This document shows positions 34,113 through 43,023 of a DNA stretch of 64,000 bases, piece after piece (position 1 is the first letter of the stretch; each line of letters begins with the position of its first letter). The notes under the pieces are model-generated. The model searched no databases. It saw nothing but the letters and a program-made list of their open reading frames with translations, and had not been told where the DNA came from. Location of the stretch: the NCBI RefSeq assembly GCF_036169555.1, contig NZ_CP108032.1, positions 6,820,001-6,884,000 of the forward strand, given 5' to 3'. The DNA comes from Streptomyces sp. NBC_00306. Lineage in GTDB: Bacteria; Actinomycetota; Actinomycetes; Streptomycetales; Streptomycetaceae. Position numbers and translations under genes: made by a program.

Positions 34113-37100
34113 GTGGGTTACACGATTCCTGAGGGCGTCGACACGATGCTCGACGTGGTCGGCGTGGGCTGGCCCAACGTCGACGAGGACGCGTACCGCG
34201 ATATGGCGGACGCGCTGCGGGAGTTCGCGGACGACGCGGACGAGGACGGCCATGCCGCGCACCAGCACGTCCAGCGCCTGCTTTCCAGCGGTCAGAGCGA
34301 ATCACTGACGGCGCTGGACAAGCACTGGAAGAAGGTGTCGGGCAAGCACAAGGACCTGGCGAAGGCGGCCCGCATCATCGCCGGCGCGCTGGACCGGGTG
34401 GCCGACATCATCGTGGCCCGGAAGATCGCCGCGGTCGGCGAACTCGCCGACCTGTGCGCCACGGTGGGCATCACCCTGGCGTTCGCTCCGGTGACCGCCG
34501 GTCTGTCGACGCTCATCGCGGGAGCGAAGATCGCGGCCACCCGGATCGCGTTCAAGCGGATCCTGAAGGAGATGGCGGAGGCAGCGGTCTCGGAGATCGT
34601 CGCGACGCTGACCCAGCCCGCGGTCGCCGCGATCGAGAACGTGGTGGCGGACCTGGCCATCCAGACCGCGATGAACATCGCCGGGGTGCAGGACGGGTAC
34701 GACAAGGACCAGACGGTGAAGGCCGGGAAGGAGGGCCTTCAGCTCAACTCCGCCTCTGGCCCCGGCGGTCCGGGACCCGGTGGCGGGCCGGTGATCGACC
34801 ACGACGCGCACGGCAATGTGGGGATGCACCTGGCCGGCGTGCAGGTGTCGATGAACAACAAGGCCGGGAGCAAGCTCGGCAAGGCCAAGGGCCACCACGG
34901 CCGCGCCAAAGGCAAGGACTCCCTGACCGCGGTCCTGGACACGACCATCGAAGGCGTCACGGAGAAGCTCGGCAAGGCGCTGAAGGACCTGGGCGAACAC
35001 GTCGGCACGACCTTGCCGAAGGCGATCGGCAAGAGCTCGAAGACGCACAAGGAAACCGACCAGGACATCCACGACAGGGTGCGCGGGATCAAGGGCGGGG
35101 ACCGCAAGGGCGAGGGTGGGGTGGAGGGGCGGCGGGGTGCTTCGGGGCCTGCGCGACCCCGTCCCAAGTCGATGCGAGAGCTGGTGGAACGGGCCCGCGA
35201 GGTCGCGATGGCACTCCTCAGCAGGCGGTGCAAGACCGACCCGGTGGATGTGGCGACCGGCGAAATGGTTCTCACCCAGACGGATCTCGCCCTGCCGGGC
35301 GTCCTGTCCCTGGTACTGAGGCGCACCCACATATCCAGCTATCGCTTCGGCACCTGGTTCGGCCCCAGCTGGGCCTCCACGCTCGACGAACGCCTGGAGA
35401 TGACCGGCGCGGGCGCTGCCTGGGCACGGGAGGACGGCTCCGTCCTGGTCTATCCGGCGCTTCCGTCCGAGGACGGCGAGGTGGAGGTGTTGCCGCTGGA
35501 GGGTGAGCGGATGCCTCTCGTTTTCGAGGAGCGAGGGGTCCTCGGCGATGTCACGTACGCGGTCACGGATCCGCGTTCGGGTATCACCCGGCGGTTCACG
35601 GGCAACCCGTACGGCTCGGGTCTGTACTGGCTGGGTGAAGTCGAGGACCGCAACGGCAATGCCGTACTGATCGGCCGCGGCGAGGACGGCCTGCCCGTCA
35701 CTGTCGTCCACGAGGGCGGGTACCGCGTGCGCGTCACCACCGACCCCGGCCTGGGCCGGGTCACCGCTTTGGACGTGCAGACTCCTGAAGGGCCGGTGCG
35801 GGTCGCGTCCTTCGGCTACGACCCGGAGCGGAACCTGGAGGCCGTCTCGGGCGCATCCGGCGTGCCGTTGCGTTTCACCTACGACGACGAGCGCCGCGTC
35901 ACGTCGTGGACCGACCGCAATGATCACACCTACTCCTATGTGTACGACACCGCGGGGCGGGTGGTGGAGACGATCGGCCCCGACGGGGCCCTCTCCTCGC
36001 ACTTCTCCTACGACTCCGAGTCCCGCGTCACCCGGTTCACGGACTCCACCGGGGCGGTCACCGTCACCCGCCTGAACAGCCTCGGCCAGACCATCGCCGA
36101 GACCGACGCCCTCGGCCACACCGTGCTGTTCACCTGGGACCGCTACGACAATCTGCTCTCCCGCACCGACGAACTCGGGACCACGTCCCGGTTCACCTAC
36201 GACGAACGCGGCAACCTGACCACGGTGCACTACCCGGACGGACGGGAGGCGTCGGCCACGTACGACGACCTGCACCTGCCGGTATCGATGACGGGTCCGG
36301 ACGGCACTGTCTGGCAGCAGGCATTCGACGAGTCCGGCAACCGAACCACGATCATTGCCCCCGACGGAAACTCGACCGCGTTCACATACGACGGGGCCGG
36401 CGCCCTCGCCACGGTGACCTTCCCCAACGGCACCGTGGAGCGGCGCACCAACGACCCGGCGGGTCTGACGCTATCGGTCACCGATCCGCAGGGCGCAACC
36501 TACGCGGTCAGGCGCGATGCCTTCGGGCAGCCCTGTGAGTCGATCGATCCAGCCGGGTCGGTCACCCGCCTGGAGTGGACGCATGAGGGCTGGCTGTCGC
36601 GATGCACGGCACCGGACGGCACGAGCGAGTCGTGGACGTGGGACGAGGAGGGCAACTGCCTCTCGTACACCAATCCCATGGGCGGCGTTGTCGGGTTCGA
36701 GTACACGTGGTTCGACCTGCTCGCCGCCCGGACGGGCGCCGACGGGGCACGCTACGAGTTCACCTACGACACCGAGCTACGGGTCACCGGCGTCCTCAAC
36801 CCGCAGGGCAGGACGTGGAGTTACCGTTACGGACCGACCGGTCTCCCCACATCGGAATCCGATTTCGACGGGCGTACCACTACGTACGACCACGATGCCG
36901 CAGGACGCCTCATCGCCCGTACGAGCCCTCTCGGCCGGCGCATCGCCATGTCGTACGACGCCGTCGGCAACGTGGTGGCGAAGGACGCCGCCGGAATCGT
37001 CACCCGCTACTCCTACGATGTCGCGGACCGACTGACCCGGGCCGAGTCACCGACATCCACGCTCGCCGTGGAGCGCGACGCGACGGGGCGGCTGCTGGCA

Positions 37101-38807
37101 GAGACCGTCGACGGGCGCGCCATGTTCTTCGGCTACGACGCACACGGCGAACTGGTGTCGCGCACCACCCCCACGGGGGCGGTGACCTCGTACTCGTACG
37201 ACGCCGGCGGCAACCGGGTGCGCGTCGAAGGGTCCGGGCACGTCCTCGACTACAGGCGCGATGAACTGGGCCGCGAGCTGCAGCGCTCGTTCGGGCCCTC
37301 CGACGCACCGGTAACGCTCGCGTCGGGCTGGGACGCGATCGGTCGCCTGACGTCGCAGACGGTTTCCACAGCGCGGCGCACAGTCTGCTCGCGGGCATTC
37401 GCCTATCGCGCCGACGGCTTTCTCACCTCAGCGACCGACCAACTGAGCGGCCTGACGACGCGGTTCGAGCTTGACCCGGTGGGCCGCCCGCTCGGCGTCA
37501 CTGCCGGCGACTGGTCGGAGAGTTACACGTACGACGCCACCGGAAACCAGACCGGCGCTCAATGGCCCGACAAGGCCCGCCACACGGAGGGCCGCGGCGA
37601 ACGGACCTACGACGGGACGCGCCTCCTCGGAGCGGGCGGTGTGCGCTACGAGTACGACGTCGCCGGACGGATCGTGCTGCGCCAGAAACGGCGCCTGTCC
37701 CGCAAGCCCGATACCTGGCGCTACGCGTGGGATGCCGAGGACCGCCTGGAGTCCTGCACCACCCCCGACGGCACGGTCTGGCGATACACCTACGACCCGC
37801 TCGGGCGCCGCACGGCCAAGCACCGCATGGCACCCGACGGAGCTACGGTCGCAGCCACCGTTCACTTCGCCTGGGACGACACGCGGTTGGCCGAGCAGAC
37901 GGACACCTCGACCGGGGTGACGCTGACCTGGGACCACGAGGGGTACCGCCCCGTCTCCCAGCTGGAACGCCGTACAGTCGCGGACTCCTCGCAGGACGAG
38001 GTCGACAGCCGCTACTTCGCCATCGTCACCGACCTCGTCGGCACGCCCACCGAACTCGTCGACGAGCAGGGCCGGATCGCCTGGCACAAGCGCTCCACGG
38101 TCTGGGGCCTCACAGCCTGGGCCCGCGAAGCGGACGCTTACACTCCGCTGCGCTTCCCCGGTCAGTACGACGACCCGGAAACCGGTCTCCACTACAACCT
38201 CCAGCGGCACTACGACCCGGAGACGGCGCGCTATGTGTCGGCGGACCCGTTGGGCTTGGCGCCGGCGCCCAATCCGGCGACCTACGTGACCAATCCGTAC
38301 ACGTGGATGGACCCTGAGGGGCTGATCTCCAAGGGCTGTACGGTCAACGGTGGTTGGTACGGCGGTCTGATGCCCGCGAATCTGAAGGACAAGACGACGG
38401 GCAAGCCCCTGTACGGCGTCAGGATGGAGGTCAATCACATTCCACCCAAGGCGGCCTGGAAAGACGTCACCAACCCTGGCTTCTATCGAGCGGGGAAACC
38501 GCACGACGAGCAGGAGGTTCGCCGGGGACCGGCCATCCGCATGGAGCGGGACGATCACCTGGACCTCTACAGCACCGGATACAGCGTCCAGACGCAGGCA
38601 TGGCATCTGAGGCAGCGAGAGCTGATCAGCCAGGGGCGTCTGACCGAGGCGATGAGGATGGATATCGTCGACATCAAGAGTAAGTTCCCTGGGAAGTACG
38701 ATCAGCACATCGAGGAGATGGTCGCGAGTCTCAAACACAATAAGCCGCTCCAGGCCATGCTGGCCAAGCGCGGCTGGTCGATCGACGAAGCGGCCCTGTT
38801 GGCCTGA
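34113..38807 (+). CDS. RHS-repeat polymorphic toxin with HNH-like C-terminal toxin domain
   Basis: A 1564-residue toxin, GTG start at 34113. Residues 10-60 (VGVGWPNVDEDAYRDMADALREF) and the helical region to about 200 resemble WXG100/CpnT-like N-termini, suggesting type VII secretion. A basic linker (200-370) leads to a DUF6531-like segment with CKTDPVDVATGEMV (about 373-386), then YD/RHS repeats (about 450-1300). The RHS core ends in LRFPGQYDDPETGLHYN and RYVSADPLGLA. The variable C-terminal 160 residues (from 1405) carry MEVNHIPPKAAW and GPAIRMERDDHLDLYSTG, an HNH-like His pair consistent with a nuclease. Putative immunity genes follow 36 nt downstream. Confidence 0.9.
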   Translation: MGYTIPEGVDTMLDVVGVGWPNVDEDAYRDMADALREFADDADEDGHAAHQHVQRLLSSGQSESLTALDKHWKKVSGKHKDLAKAARIIAGALDRVADIIVARKIAAVGELADLCATVGITLAFAPVTAGLSTLIAGAKIAATRIAFKRILKEMAEAAVSEIVATLTQPAVAAIENVVADLAIQTAMNIAGVQDGYDKDQTVKAGKEGLQLNSASGPGGPGPGGGPVIDHDAHGNVGMHLAGVQVSMNNKAGSKLGKAKGHHGRAKGKDSLTAVLDTTIEGVTEKLGKALKDLGEHVGTTLPKAIGKSSKTHKETDQDIHDRVRGIKGGDRKGEGGVEGRRGASGPARPRPKSMRELVERAREVAMALLSRRCKTDPVDVATGEMVLTQTDLALPGVLSLVLRRTHISSYRFGTWFGPSWASTLDERLEMTGAGAAWAREDGSVLVYPALPSEDGEVEVLPLEGERMPLVFEERGVLGDVTYAVTDPRSGITRRFTGNPYGSGLYWLGEVEDRNGNAVLIGRGEDGLPVTVVHEGGYRVRVTTDPGLGRVTALDVQTPEGPVRVASFGYDPERNLEAVSGASGVPLRFTYDDERRVTSWTDRNDHTYSYVYDTAGRVVETIGPDGALSSHFSYDSESRVTRFTDSTGAVTVTRLNSLGQTIAETDALGHTVLFTWDRYDNLLSRTDELGTTSRFTYDERGNLTTVHYPDGREASATYDDLHLPVSMTGPDGTVWQQAFDESGNRTTIIAPDGNSTAFTYDGAGALATVTFPNGTVERRTNDPAGLTLSVTDPQGATYAVRRDAFGQPCESIDPAGSVTRLEWTHEGWLSRCTAPDGTSESWTWDEEGNCLSYTNPMGGVVGFEYTWFDLLAARTGADGARYEFTYDTELRVTGVLNPQGRTWSYRYGPTGLPTSESDFDGRTTTYDHDAAGRLIARTSPLGRRIAMSYDAVGNVVAKDAAGIVTRYSYDVADRLTRAESPTSTLAVERDATGRLLAETVDGRAMFFGYDAHGELVSRTTPTGAVTSYSYDAGGNRVRVEGSGHVLDYRRDELGRELQRSFGPSDAPVTLASGWDAIGRLTSQTVSTARRTVCSRAFAYRADGFLTSATDQLSGLTTRFELDPVGRPLGVTAGDWSESYTYDATGNQTGAQWPDKARHTEGRGERTYDGTRLLGAGGVRYEYDVAGRIVLRQKRRLSRKPDTWRYAWDAEDRLESCTTPDGTVWRYTYDPLGRRTAKHRMAPDGATVAATVHFAWDDTRLAEQTDTSTGVTLTWDHEGYRPVSQLERRTVADSSQDEVDSRYFAIVTDLVGTPTELVDEQGRIAWHKRSTVWGLTAWAREADAYTPLRFPGQYDDPETGLHYNLQRHYDPETARYVSADPLGLAPAPNPATYVTNPYTWMDPEGLISKGCTVNGGWYGGLMPANLKDKTTGKPLYGVRMEVNHIPPKAAWKDVTNPGFYRAGKPHDEQEVRRGPAIRMERDDHLDLYSTGYSVQTQAWHLRQRELISQGRLTEAMRMDIVDIKSKFPGKYDQHIEEMVASLKHNKPLQAMLAKRGWSIDEAALLA

Positions 38808-38843
38808 GACGGGTTGCGGCCGAGCATAGAAAGCAGAACAACG

Positions 38844-39320
38844 ATGGACATTGAAATCGTGCCTCATGTCGGCGCCGGACCGTTCCGTCTCGGCATGTCC
38901 TTCGATGAGGCCATGCAAGTGGCGCACGAGCGGGGCACTGTGAAGCACGGTGCCGAAGGCGAAAGGCCGCCTGGCAAGTATGTGGTGAAGCAGCCCGACA
39001 CCACCCTCAACTTTGTGCTCATCTTCGAAGCAGACGAGAAATTGGACGGCATCGAATTGTGGCGCTTTCTGAGTGAGGACGAGGACGTGCAAGTCACCCT
39101 CGACGGGTTCGATGTCTTCCGCACCCCGAAGAAGGAGCTGCGCCGCCGGATCGAGGGCCGCGGACACGTCATCGATTACAACGACCTCGGCTTCGACGGT
39201 ATCCCGGACCTCAACGTCATCCTCGCCAACGCGAGCAGCCAGGAGTTCCCCACCGATCCGAGGACCGGTGCCCCGCTGTACTTCGACTACGCGTTGGTGG
39301 CCACGAGGATCGCCTTGTGA
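38844..39320 (+). CDS. Putative immunity protein, array copy A
   Basis: A 158-residue acidic, cytoplasmic protein starting MDIEIVPHVGAGPFRLGMS, 36 nt after the RHS toxin stop. Conserved blocks shared with the copies downstream: GPFRLGMSFDEAM near the N-terminus, ELWRF in the middle, TLDGFDVFRTPKKEL, and YFDYALVATR at the end. The family is not one I can name. Position directly after the toxin makes it the likely cognate immunity protein. Confidence 0.75.
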   Translation: MDIEIVPHVGAGPFRLGMSFDEAMQVAHERGTVKHGAEGERPPGKYVVKQPDTTLNFVLIFEADEKLDGIELWRFLSEDEDVQVTLDGFDVFRTPKKELRRRIEGRGHVIDYNDLGFDGIPDLNVILANASSQEFPTDPRTGAPLYFDYALVATRIAL

Positions 39321-39369
39321 AGCCGTCGAGCGGATGGACGCCCGACCTGTTGCCGCTCGTAGGTGCGCG

Positions 39370-39444
39370 ATGATTCCGGAGCTGTTGCCGAAGGCGGGGG
39401 TGTCCGAGGTTGCCGGCTTGCACCGAGTCGGCAACAGGGAATGA
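39370..39444 (+). pseudogene. 5' remnant of an immunity-family gene
   Basis: Reads MIPELLPKAGVSEVAGLHR and stops after 24 codons. The first nine residues match the start of copy D (MILELLPEVG). It looks like the surviving 5' end of a deleted copy. Confidence 0.45.
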
Positions 39445-39453
39445 GCAGCACGT

Positions 39454-39789
39454 ATGGATGTCGATATTCTGCCGCACATCGGTGCTGGCCCGTTCCGGCA
39501 CGGCATGCCCTTCGACGAAGCCATGGAGAGCGCTCATAGGCTGGGCCGGATCAGTCATCGGCCAGGGGCCGAGCGGCCGCCGGGGATGTATGCGGTGAAC
39601 CTCGATGACTCCGCGTTCCCATTCGTCCTGTCCTTCCCTCAGGACGGGACGCTGACTGCTGTTGAGCTCTGGCGCTTCCGCGTGGAGGACGCCGATATCA
39701 ACGCCACCTTCGATGGACTGGACGTTTTCCGTACTCCCGGCGAGCAGCTGGTTTCGCAGATGGAGGAAAGCGGTCACTCCGTCGCCTGA
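39454..39789 (+). CDS. Putative immunity protein, array copy B, C-terminally truncated
   Basis: A 111-residue paralogue of copy A (MDVDILPHIGAGPFRHGMP, VELWRFRVEDADI, DGLDVFRTPGEQL). It stops at GHSVA, about 45 residues before the family end, so the terminal beta-rich block is missing. It may be non-functional or a partial immunity protein. No clear ribosome site. Confidence 0.6.
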   Translation: MDVDILPHIGAGPFRHGMPFDEAMESAHRLGRISHRPGAERPPGMYAVNLDDSAFPFVLSFPQDGTLTAVELWRFRVEDADINATFDGLDVFRTPGEQLVSQMEESGHSVA

Positions 39790-39827
39790 CGGATTCCCAG
39801 CGACGGCGAGCGGATCGGAACTGCGGC

Positions 39828-40328
39828 GTGGACATGGACCTGGTACTCGACCCTCCTCGTGGAGTGGCGCCCGTGCTCCTGGGGATGACACTGGATGAAG
39901 CGGTGTCCGCGGTGAGTGTCTGGGGCGAGGCCAAGGTGCTGCGCCGTAGCACCCGCAGGTCCGTGAAGGTCTTGGCAGTGTGCGAAGGCGTCAGCTATCA
40001 GGCGCTGCTGGAGGACGGGGAGCGCGTCACCGCGATCGAACTGTGGTGGCCGGGTGAAGGCAAGGAGACCAACACGCGCGTCCTGCTGGACGGCGACGAC
40101 GTCTTCAGGACACCGGCCGAGGACATCCTCGAACGCGCGAGGGCGGCGGGCCTGCGTGTCGACGATTCCCAGCCGGATTCTCCGGTCGTCCCCGGCGTCT
40201 CGCTGGGATTCACACGGCAGACGTCGCAGGAAGTTCCCCGTGACTCCCACGGCCTTCCGCTGTATTTCACGTCCGTCCTTGTCGGGAACGAGGACTATTA
40301 CAACTACCGCTACGAGAGCGGCTCTTGA
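39828..40328 (+). CDS. Putative immunity protein, array copy C (divergent)
   Basis: A 166-residue paralogue. Start GTG 39828 (or ATG 39834). Shared blocks: VLLGMTLDEAV, IELWWPGEGKETNTRVLLDGDDVFRTPAEDIL, PLYFTSVLVG. The GEGKET insertion distinguishes it from A, B and D and is found again in the degenerate copy at 40986. Probably immunity to a related but different toxin. Confidence 0.7.
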   Translation: MDMDLVLDPPRGVAPVLLGMTLDEAVSAVSVWGEAKVLRRSTRRSVKVLAVCEGVSYQALLEDGERVTAIELWWPGEGKETNTRVLLDGDDVFRTPAEDILERARAAGLRVDDSQPDSPVVPGVSLGFTRQTSQEVPRDSHGLPLYFTSVLVGNEDYYNYRYESGS

Positions 40329-40419
40329 CGGCACTCAGGGTGAACGTCAGTCGCCCACAACCTTCTCGGTGGGGGGCAAGCAGTGTGGCCCCGGGGGTGG
40401 ACAACGTGAGGAGGGGACG

Positions 40420-40905
40420 ATGATTCTGGAGCTGCTGCCGGAGGTGGGAGTTGCCACGCTCAGGCTCGGTATGTCGGCCGACGAGGCGGTTGGGGCCGCG
40501 CGCGAACTGGGCTTTGCCCCTTCCGACCCGGAATACGGCGGCGCGCCTGGGCAGGTGCTCTGCGAGCATGAGGAGTCCCAGACGGAGTTCAATCTCGGCT
40601 TCACCAAGGGCGCGCTGACAGACATCCACGTCTACCGGTTCCGAGTCGAGGACGCGGATGTGACGGTCGTCCTCGACGGGCTCGACGTCTTCCGGACTCC
40701 CAGTGAAGATCTGTTGGAGCGCCTTGAGGAGCGTGGCCACACGGTCGAGCAGAACGACGACGGCGTGGACACCCTTCCCGCCCTCAAAGTCATTCTGTCG
40801 AACGAGAGCAGCTTCGAATACCCGATGGACGAGGAGGGGGACCCGGTCTACTTCGACTACGCCCTCGTCACCTCGGTGGACTTCTTTGGGCCGCGCGGGG
40901 ACTGA
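40420..40905 (+). CDS. Putative immunity protein, array copy D
   Basis: A 161-residue full-length paralogue with a strong ribosome site (gaggagggg). It begins MILELLPEVGVATLRLGMSA, has YRFRVEDADVTVVLDGLDVFRTPSEDLLERLEERGH in the middle and ends PVYFDYALVTSVDFFGPRGD. It is the best-preserved member after copy A. Confidence 0.72.
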   Translation: MILELLPEVGVATLRLGMSADEAVGAARELGFAPSDPEYGGAPGQVLCEHEESQTEFNLGFTKGALTDIHVYRFRVEDADVTVVLDGLDVFRTPSEDLLERLEERGHTVEQNDDGVDTLPALKVILSNESSFEYPMDEEGDPVYFDYALVTSVDFFGPRGD

Positions 40906-40985
40906 CCCCTGCGGCCGTCCGGGGCGGGCACGGTCGCGGCCAACAGTGGAACAGGGACCGACGGTGCCTTGTACCGCGCCGGGCT

Positions 40986-41318
40986 GTGCTGCCGGGTGAC
41001 GACCTATCGCGGGCGATCCGGCTGAAGCCAGCGCTGCTGGGGGACGGGCAGCAGGTCACGGCGACAGACCTGTGGTGGTCGGGCGAGGGCAAGGAGACCG
41101 GCACGCGCGTGCCGCTGGACTGCGAGGACGTCTTCCGAACGTCCGCGGGGGACATCCTCGAATGTTCACGGGCGCGAGCGCGGCCGGAATCCCCGGTCAT
41201 TCCCGGAGCCTCGCTGGGCTTCACCGGCGGACGTCACACTGGAACGTACCGTGGCGCGCGGTCGGGGCTGCGCGCTGCCTGGGCCTCGGTGGGCTTCGGG
41301 GGTCCGCGCGGAGGCTGA
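40986..41318 (+). pseudogene. Degenerate immunity-family copy E
   Basis: The frame contains ATDLWWSGEGKETGTRVPLDCEDVFRTSAGDIL and PVIPGASLGF, closely matching the middle of copy C, but the N-terminal third and the YF.. end are missing. The last residues (GFGGPRGG) resemble the end of copy D. It is a decayed, possibly recombined copy. Confidence 0.55.
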
Positions 41319-41351
41319 CGAACTGCAACAGCGGCACTGGCGGGGGTTTCT

Positions 41352-42038
41352 GTGACCAGCTTCGACGACCTCGTCCGGCTCTGTCCGCCCCCGGCCGACC
41401 CGCCCCGGGTGGACTGGGACGCCGTCGAAGGCACCCTGGCCATTCGGCTGCCGGAGGACTACAAGCAGCTGGCCGCCGCCTTCGGTCCCGGCGCATTCTG
41501 CAACTTCATGCGCGTTCACCACCCGCACGGGGCGACCGACTGGGTCTGTCTCACCGGCTCGATGCCTGCCACTGTTCGTGCCCAGCTGGAGCAGGACCGC
41601 AATCGAGGCACCGACACCGGGCCCCATGACCCGGCGAACCTCTTCGCCATCGGGGTGACCGACAACGGCGAGTACTTGTTCTGGGTCAGCGAACCGGCCA
41701 CGGAGCCTGATACCTGGTGCATTGCTGTCAACGAAGCCCGTGGCCCCGGCTGGTACACCTTCGACGGCACACTCACCGACTTCCTCGCGTCGGTGCTCAG
41801 CGGCACGACACGCGTGCCGTTGTTTCCGGATGATCTCCTCGCCCAGGGGCCGTCTTTCGCCCCCTCCGCAACAGCATCCGGCGACCCCGAGCCCTCAGCT
41901 CCCCGTGCTCCCCGAGCCCTTGACGGCAAGACGGTCCGAGCCTGGGCCCGCGCCAACGGCTACCAGGTACCGGACCGCGGACGCATCCCCGCCGAGATCC
42001 TCACCGCGTGGGAGCGGGCCAACAGCAGCGCGCCGTGA
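41352..42038 (+). CDS. SUKH (SMI1/KNR4) domain fused to Lsr2-like DNA-binding tail
   Basis: A 228-residue protein with GTG start. Residues 15-155 match the SUKH immunity fold: DWDAVEGTLAIRLPEDYKQLAAAFGPGAF, ending WYTFDGTLTDFLASVL. After a Pro/Ser/Ala linker (170-190), residues 193-224 (TVRAWARANGYQVPDRGRIP) match the C-terminal domain of Lsr2, with the RGR minor-groove motif at 209-211. SUKH proteins usually give immunity to contact-dependent toxins; the Lsr2-type tail suggests nucleoid binding. It follows the immunity array and may belong to the same island. Confidence 0.78.
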   Translation: MTSFDDLVRLCPPPADPPRVDWDAVEGTLAIRLPEDYKQLAAAFGPGAFCNFMRVHHPHGATDWVCLTGSMPATVRAQLEQDRNRGTDTGPHDPANLFAIGVTDNGEYLFWVSEPATEPDTWCIAVNEARGPGWYTFDGTLTDFLASVLSGTTRVPLFPDDLLAQGPSFAPSATASGDPEPSAPRAPRALDGKTVRAWARANGYQVPDRGRIPAEILTAWERANSSAP

Positions 42039-42048
42039 TGGCCGGTTC

Positions 42049-42867
42049 TTACCCACGCGGGGGAGTCAGCGCGTTCACCAGCTCCGCCAGCGCCACCGCC
42101 AGCGGAGTCAGCCCCGGCCCCGTCGGCCCTCCCGGTTCCTTCATGTAGACGTCCCGCCGGATCTCGACCATCAGCGCGCTGACCCGGGCGTCCTTGGCGT
42201 AGTACTCCAGCGGTACGTACGTCCCGGTGAAGGGGCTGTTGATGCCGGTGCCGCCGAAGTCCCCGAACGCCTCCTGTGCGAGGGCGAGAAGTTCGGGCGG
42301 AGTGTGGAAGGCGTCCGTGCCCAGGCAGATGGGCGGCCGCGGGCCGTCGCCGTGGAGTTCGTACGGCAGGGGCTCGCTCGGGTACGAGTGGACATCGATG
42401 ATCACGGCTCGCCCGGCCGTCTCCAGCCGGTCCGCAACGGCCGCGGTCATGGCCGCCGCGTACGGGTGGAAGTAGCGGTCGATCAGCGGCCGGCCGTCGA
42501 AGCCGTCGGGGCGGAGCGGCTCCCGGTGCGTGGTCCGCGTGTAGACCGCGCCCATGCCGACCGAGAGCATTTCCTCCCGCTCATCGGGGAAGCGTTCCGG
42601 GTCGATCACCAGCCTGGACAGCCGGTTGACGAACTGCCAGGGCGGGAGGGGGCAGAGTCCGGCGGCCGCGGTGGCCAGTTCGGCCGTATGGGAGTCGGTG
42701 ATGTGGCCGAGTTCGGCCGCGAGGGAGTCGTCGTCCAGCAGGATCCCGTCACGCACGGACGCCGGAAGCGCCCGCGAGGAGTGCGGGACGTGAAGGATCA
42801 CCGGCGACGCCTCGGCACCGGCCAGCAGATGGAAGGGCTCGCGCGCGTTCTCGGGGAGTGTGGTCAT
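42049..42867 (-). CDS. N-formylglutamate amidohydrolase family protein
   Basis: A 272-residue hydrolase. Start MTTLPENAREP at 42867 with gagaagg upstream. VILHVPHSSRALP (about 24-36), the IDVHSYPSEPLPYE block (about 165-178) and GFDGRPLIDRYFHPY match the family that cleaves N-formyl-glutamate to glutamate and formate in histidine degradation. It is not in a hut operon here, so the physiological substrate could be another N-formyl amino acid. Confidence 0.85.
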   Translation of the reverse strand: MTTLPENAREPFHLLAGAEASPVILHVPHSSRALPASVRDGILLDDDSLAAELGHITDSHTAELATAAAGLCPLPPWQFVNRLSRLVIDPERFPDEREEMLSVGMGAVYTRTTHREPLRPDGFDGRPLIDRYFHPYAAAMTAAVADRLETAGRAVIIDVHSYPSEPLPYELHGDGPRPPICLGTDAFHTPPELLALAQEAFGDFGGTGINSPFTGTYVPLEYYAKDARVSALMVEIRRDVYMKEPGGPTGPGLTPLAVALAELVNALTPPRG

Positions 42868-43023
42868 CGCCTTCTCGTGGGCCGGGGCCGGTGGCCGGTG
42901 TCGGACTCCACGACCGTAGCCGAGCGCAGCCCCGACGAAGGGTGGGCGGGCAGGTCGTGGCGACCGGAGCACCTGATAACTTCTGCGAATTGTGACCAGC
43001 GGCAAAGAGCACGAGGGGGGCGC

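Noticed and set aside
34302-36275. Long minus-strand open frame (657 codons) inside the RHS gene
   Set aside because: It is the antisense shadow of a high-GC gene; no ribosome site, and the translation is low-complexity Arg/Val/Gly-rich.
41722-43023. 5' extension of the 43024 gene through the SUKH and amidohydrolase genes
   Set aside because: The extension is out of frame with or antisense to real genes and looks non-coding; the start at 43024 has a good ribosome site.
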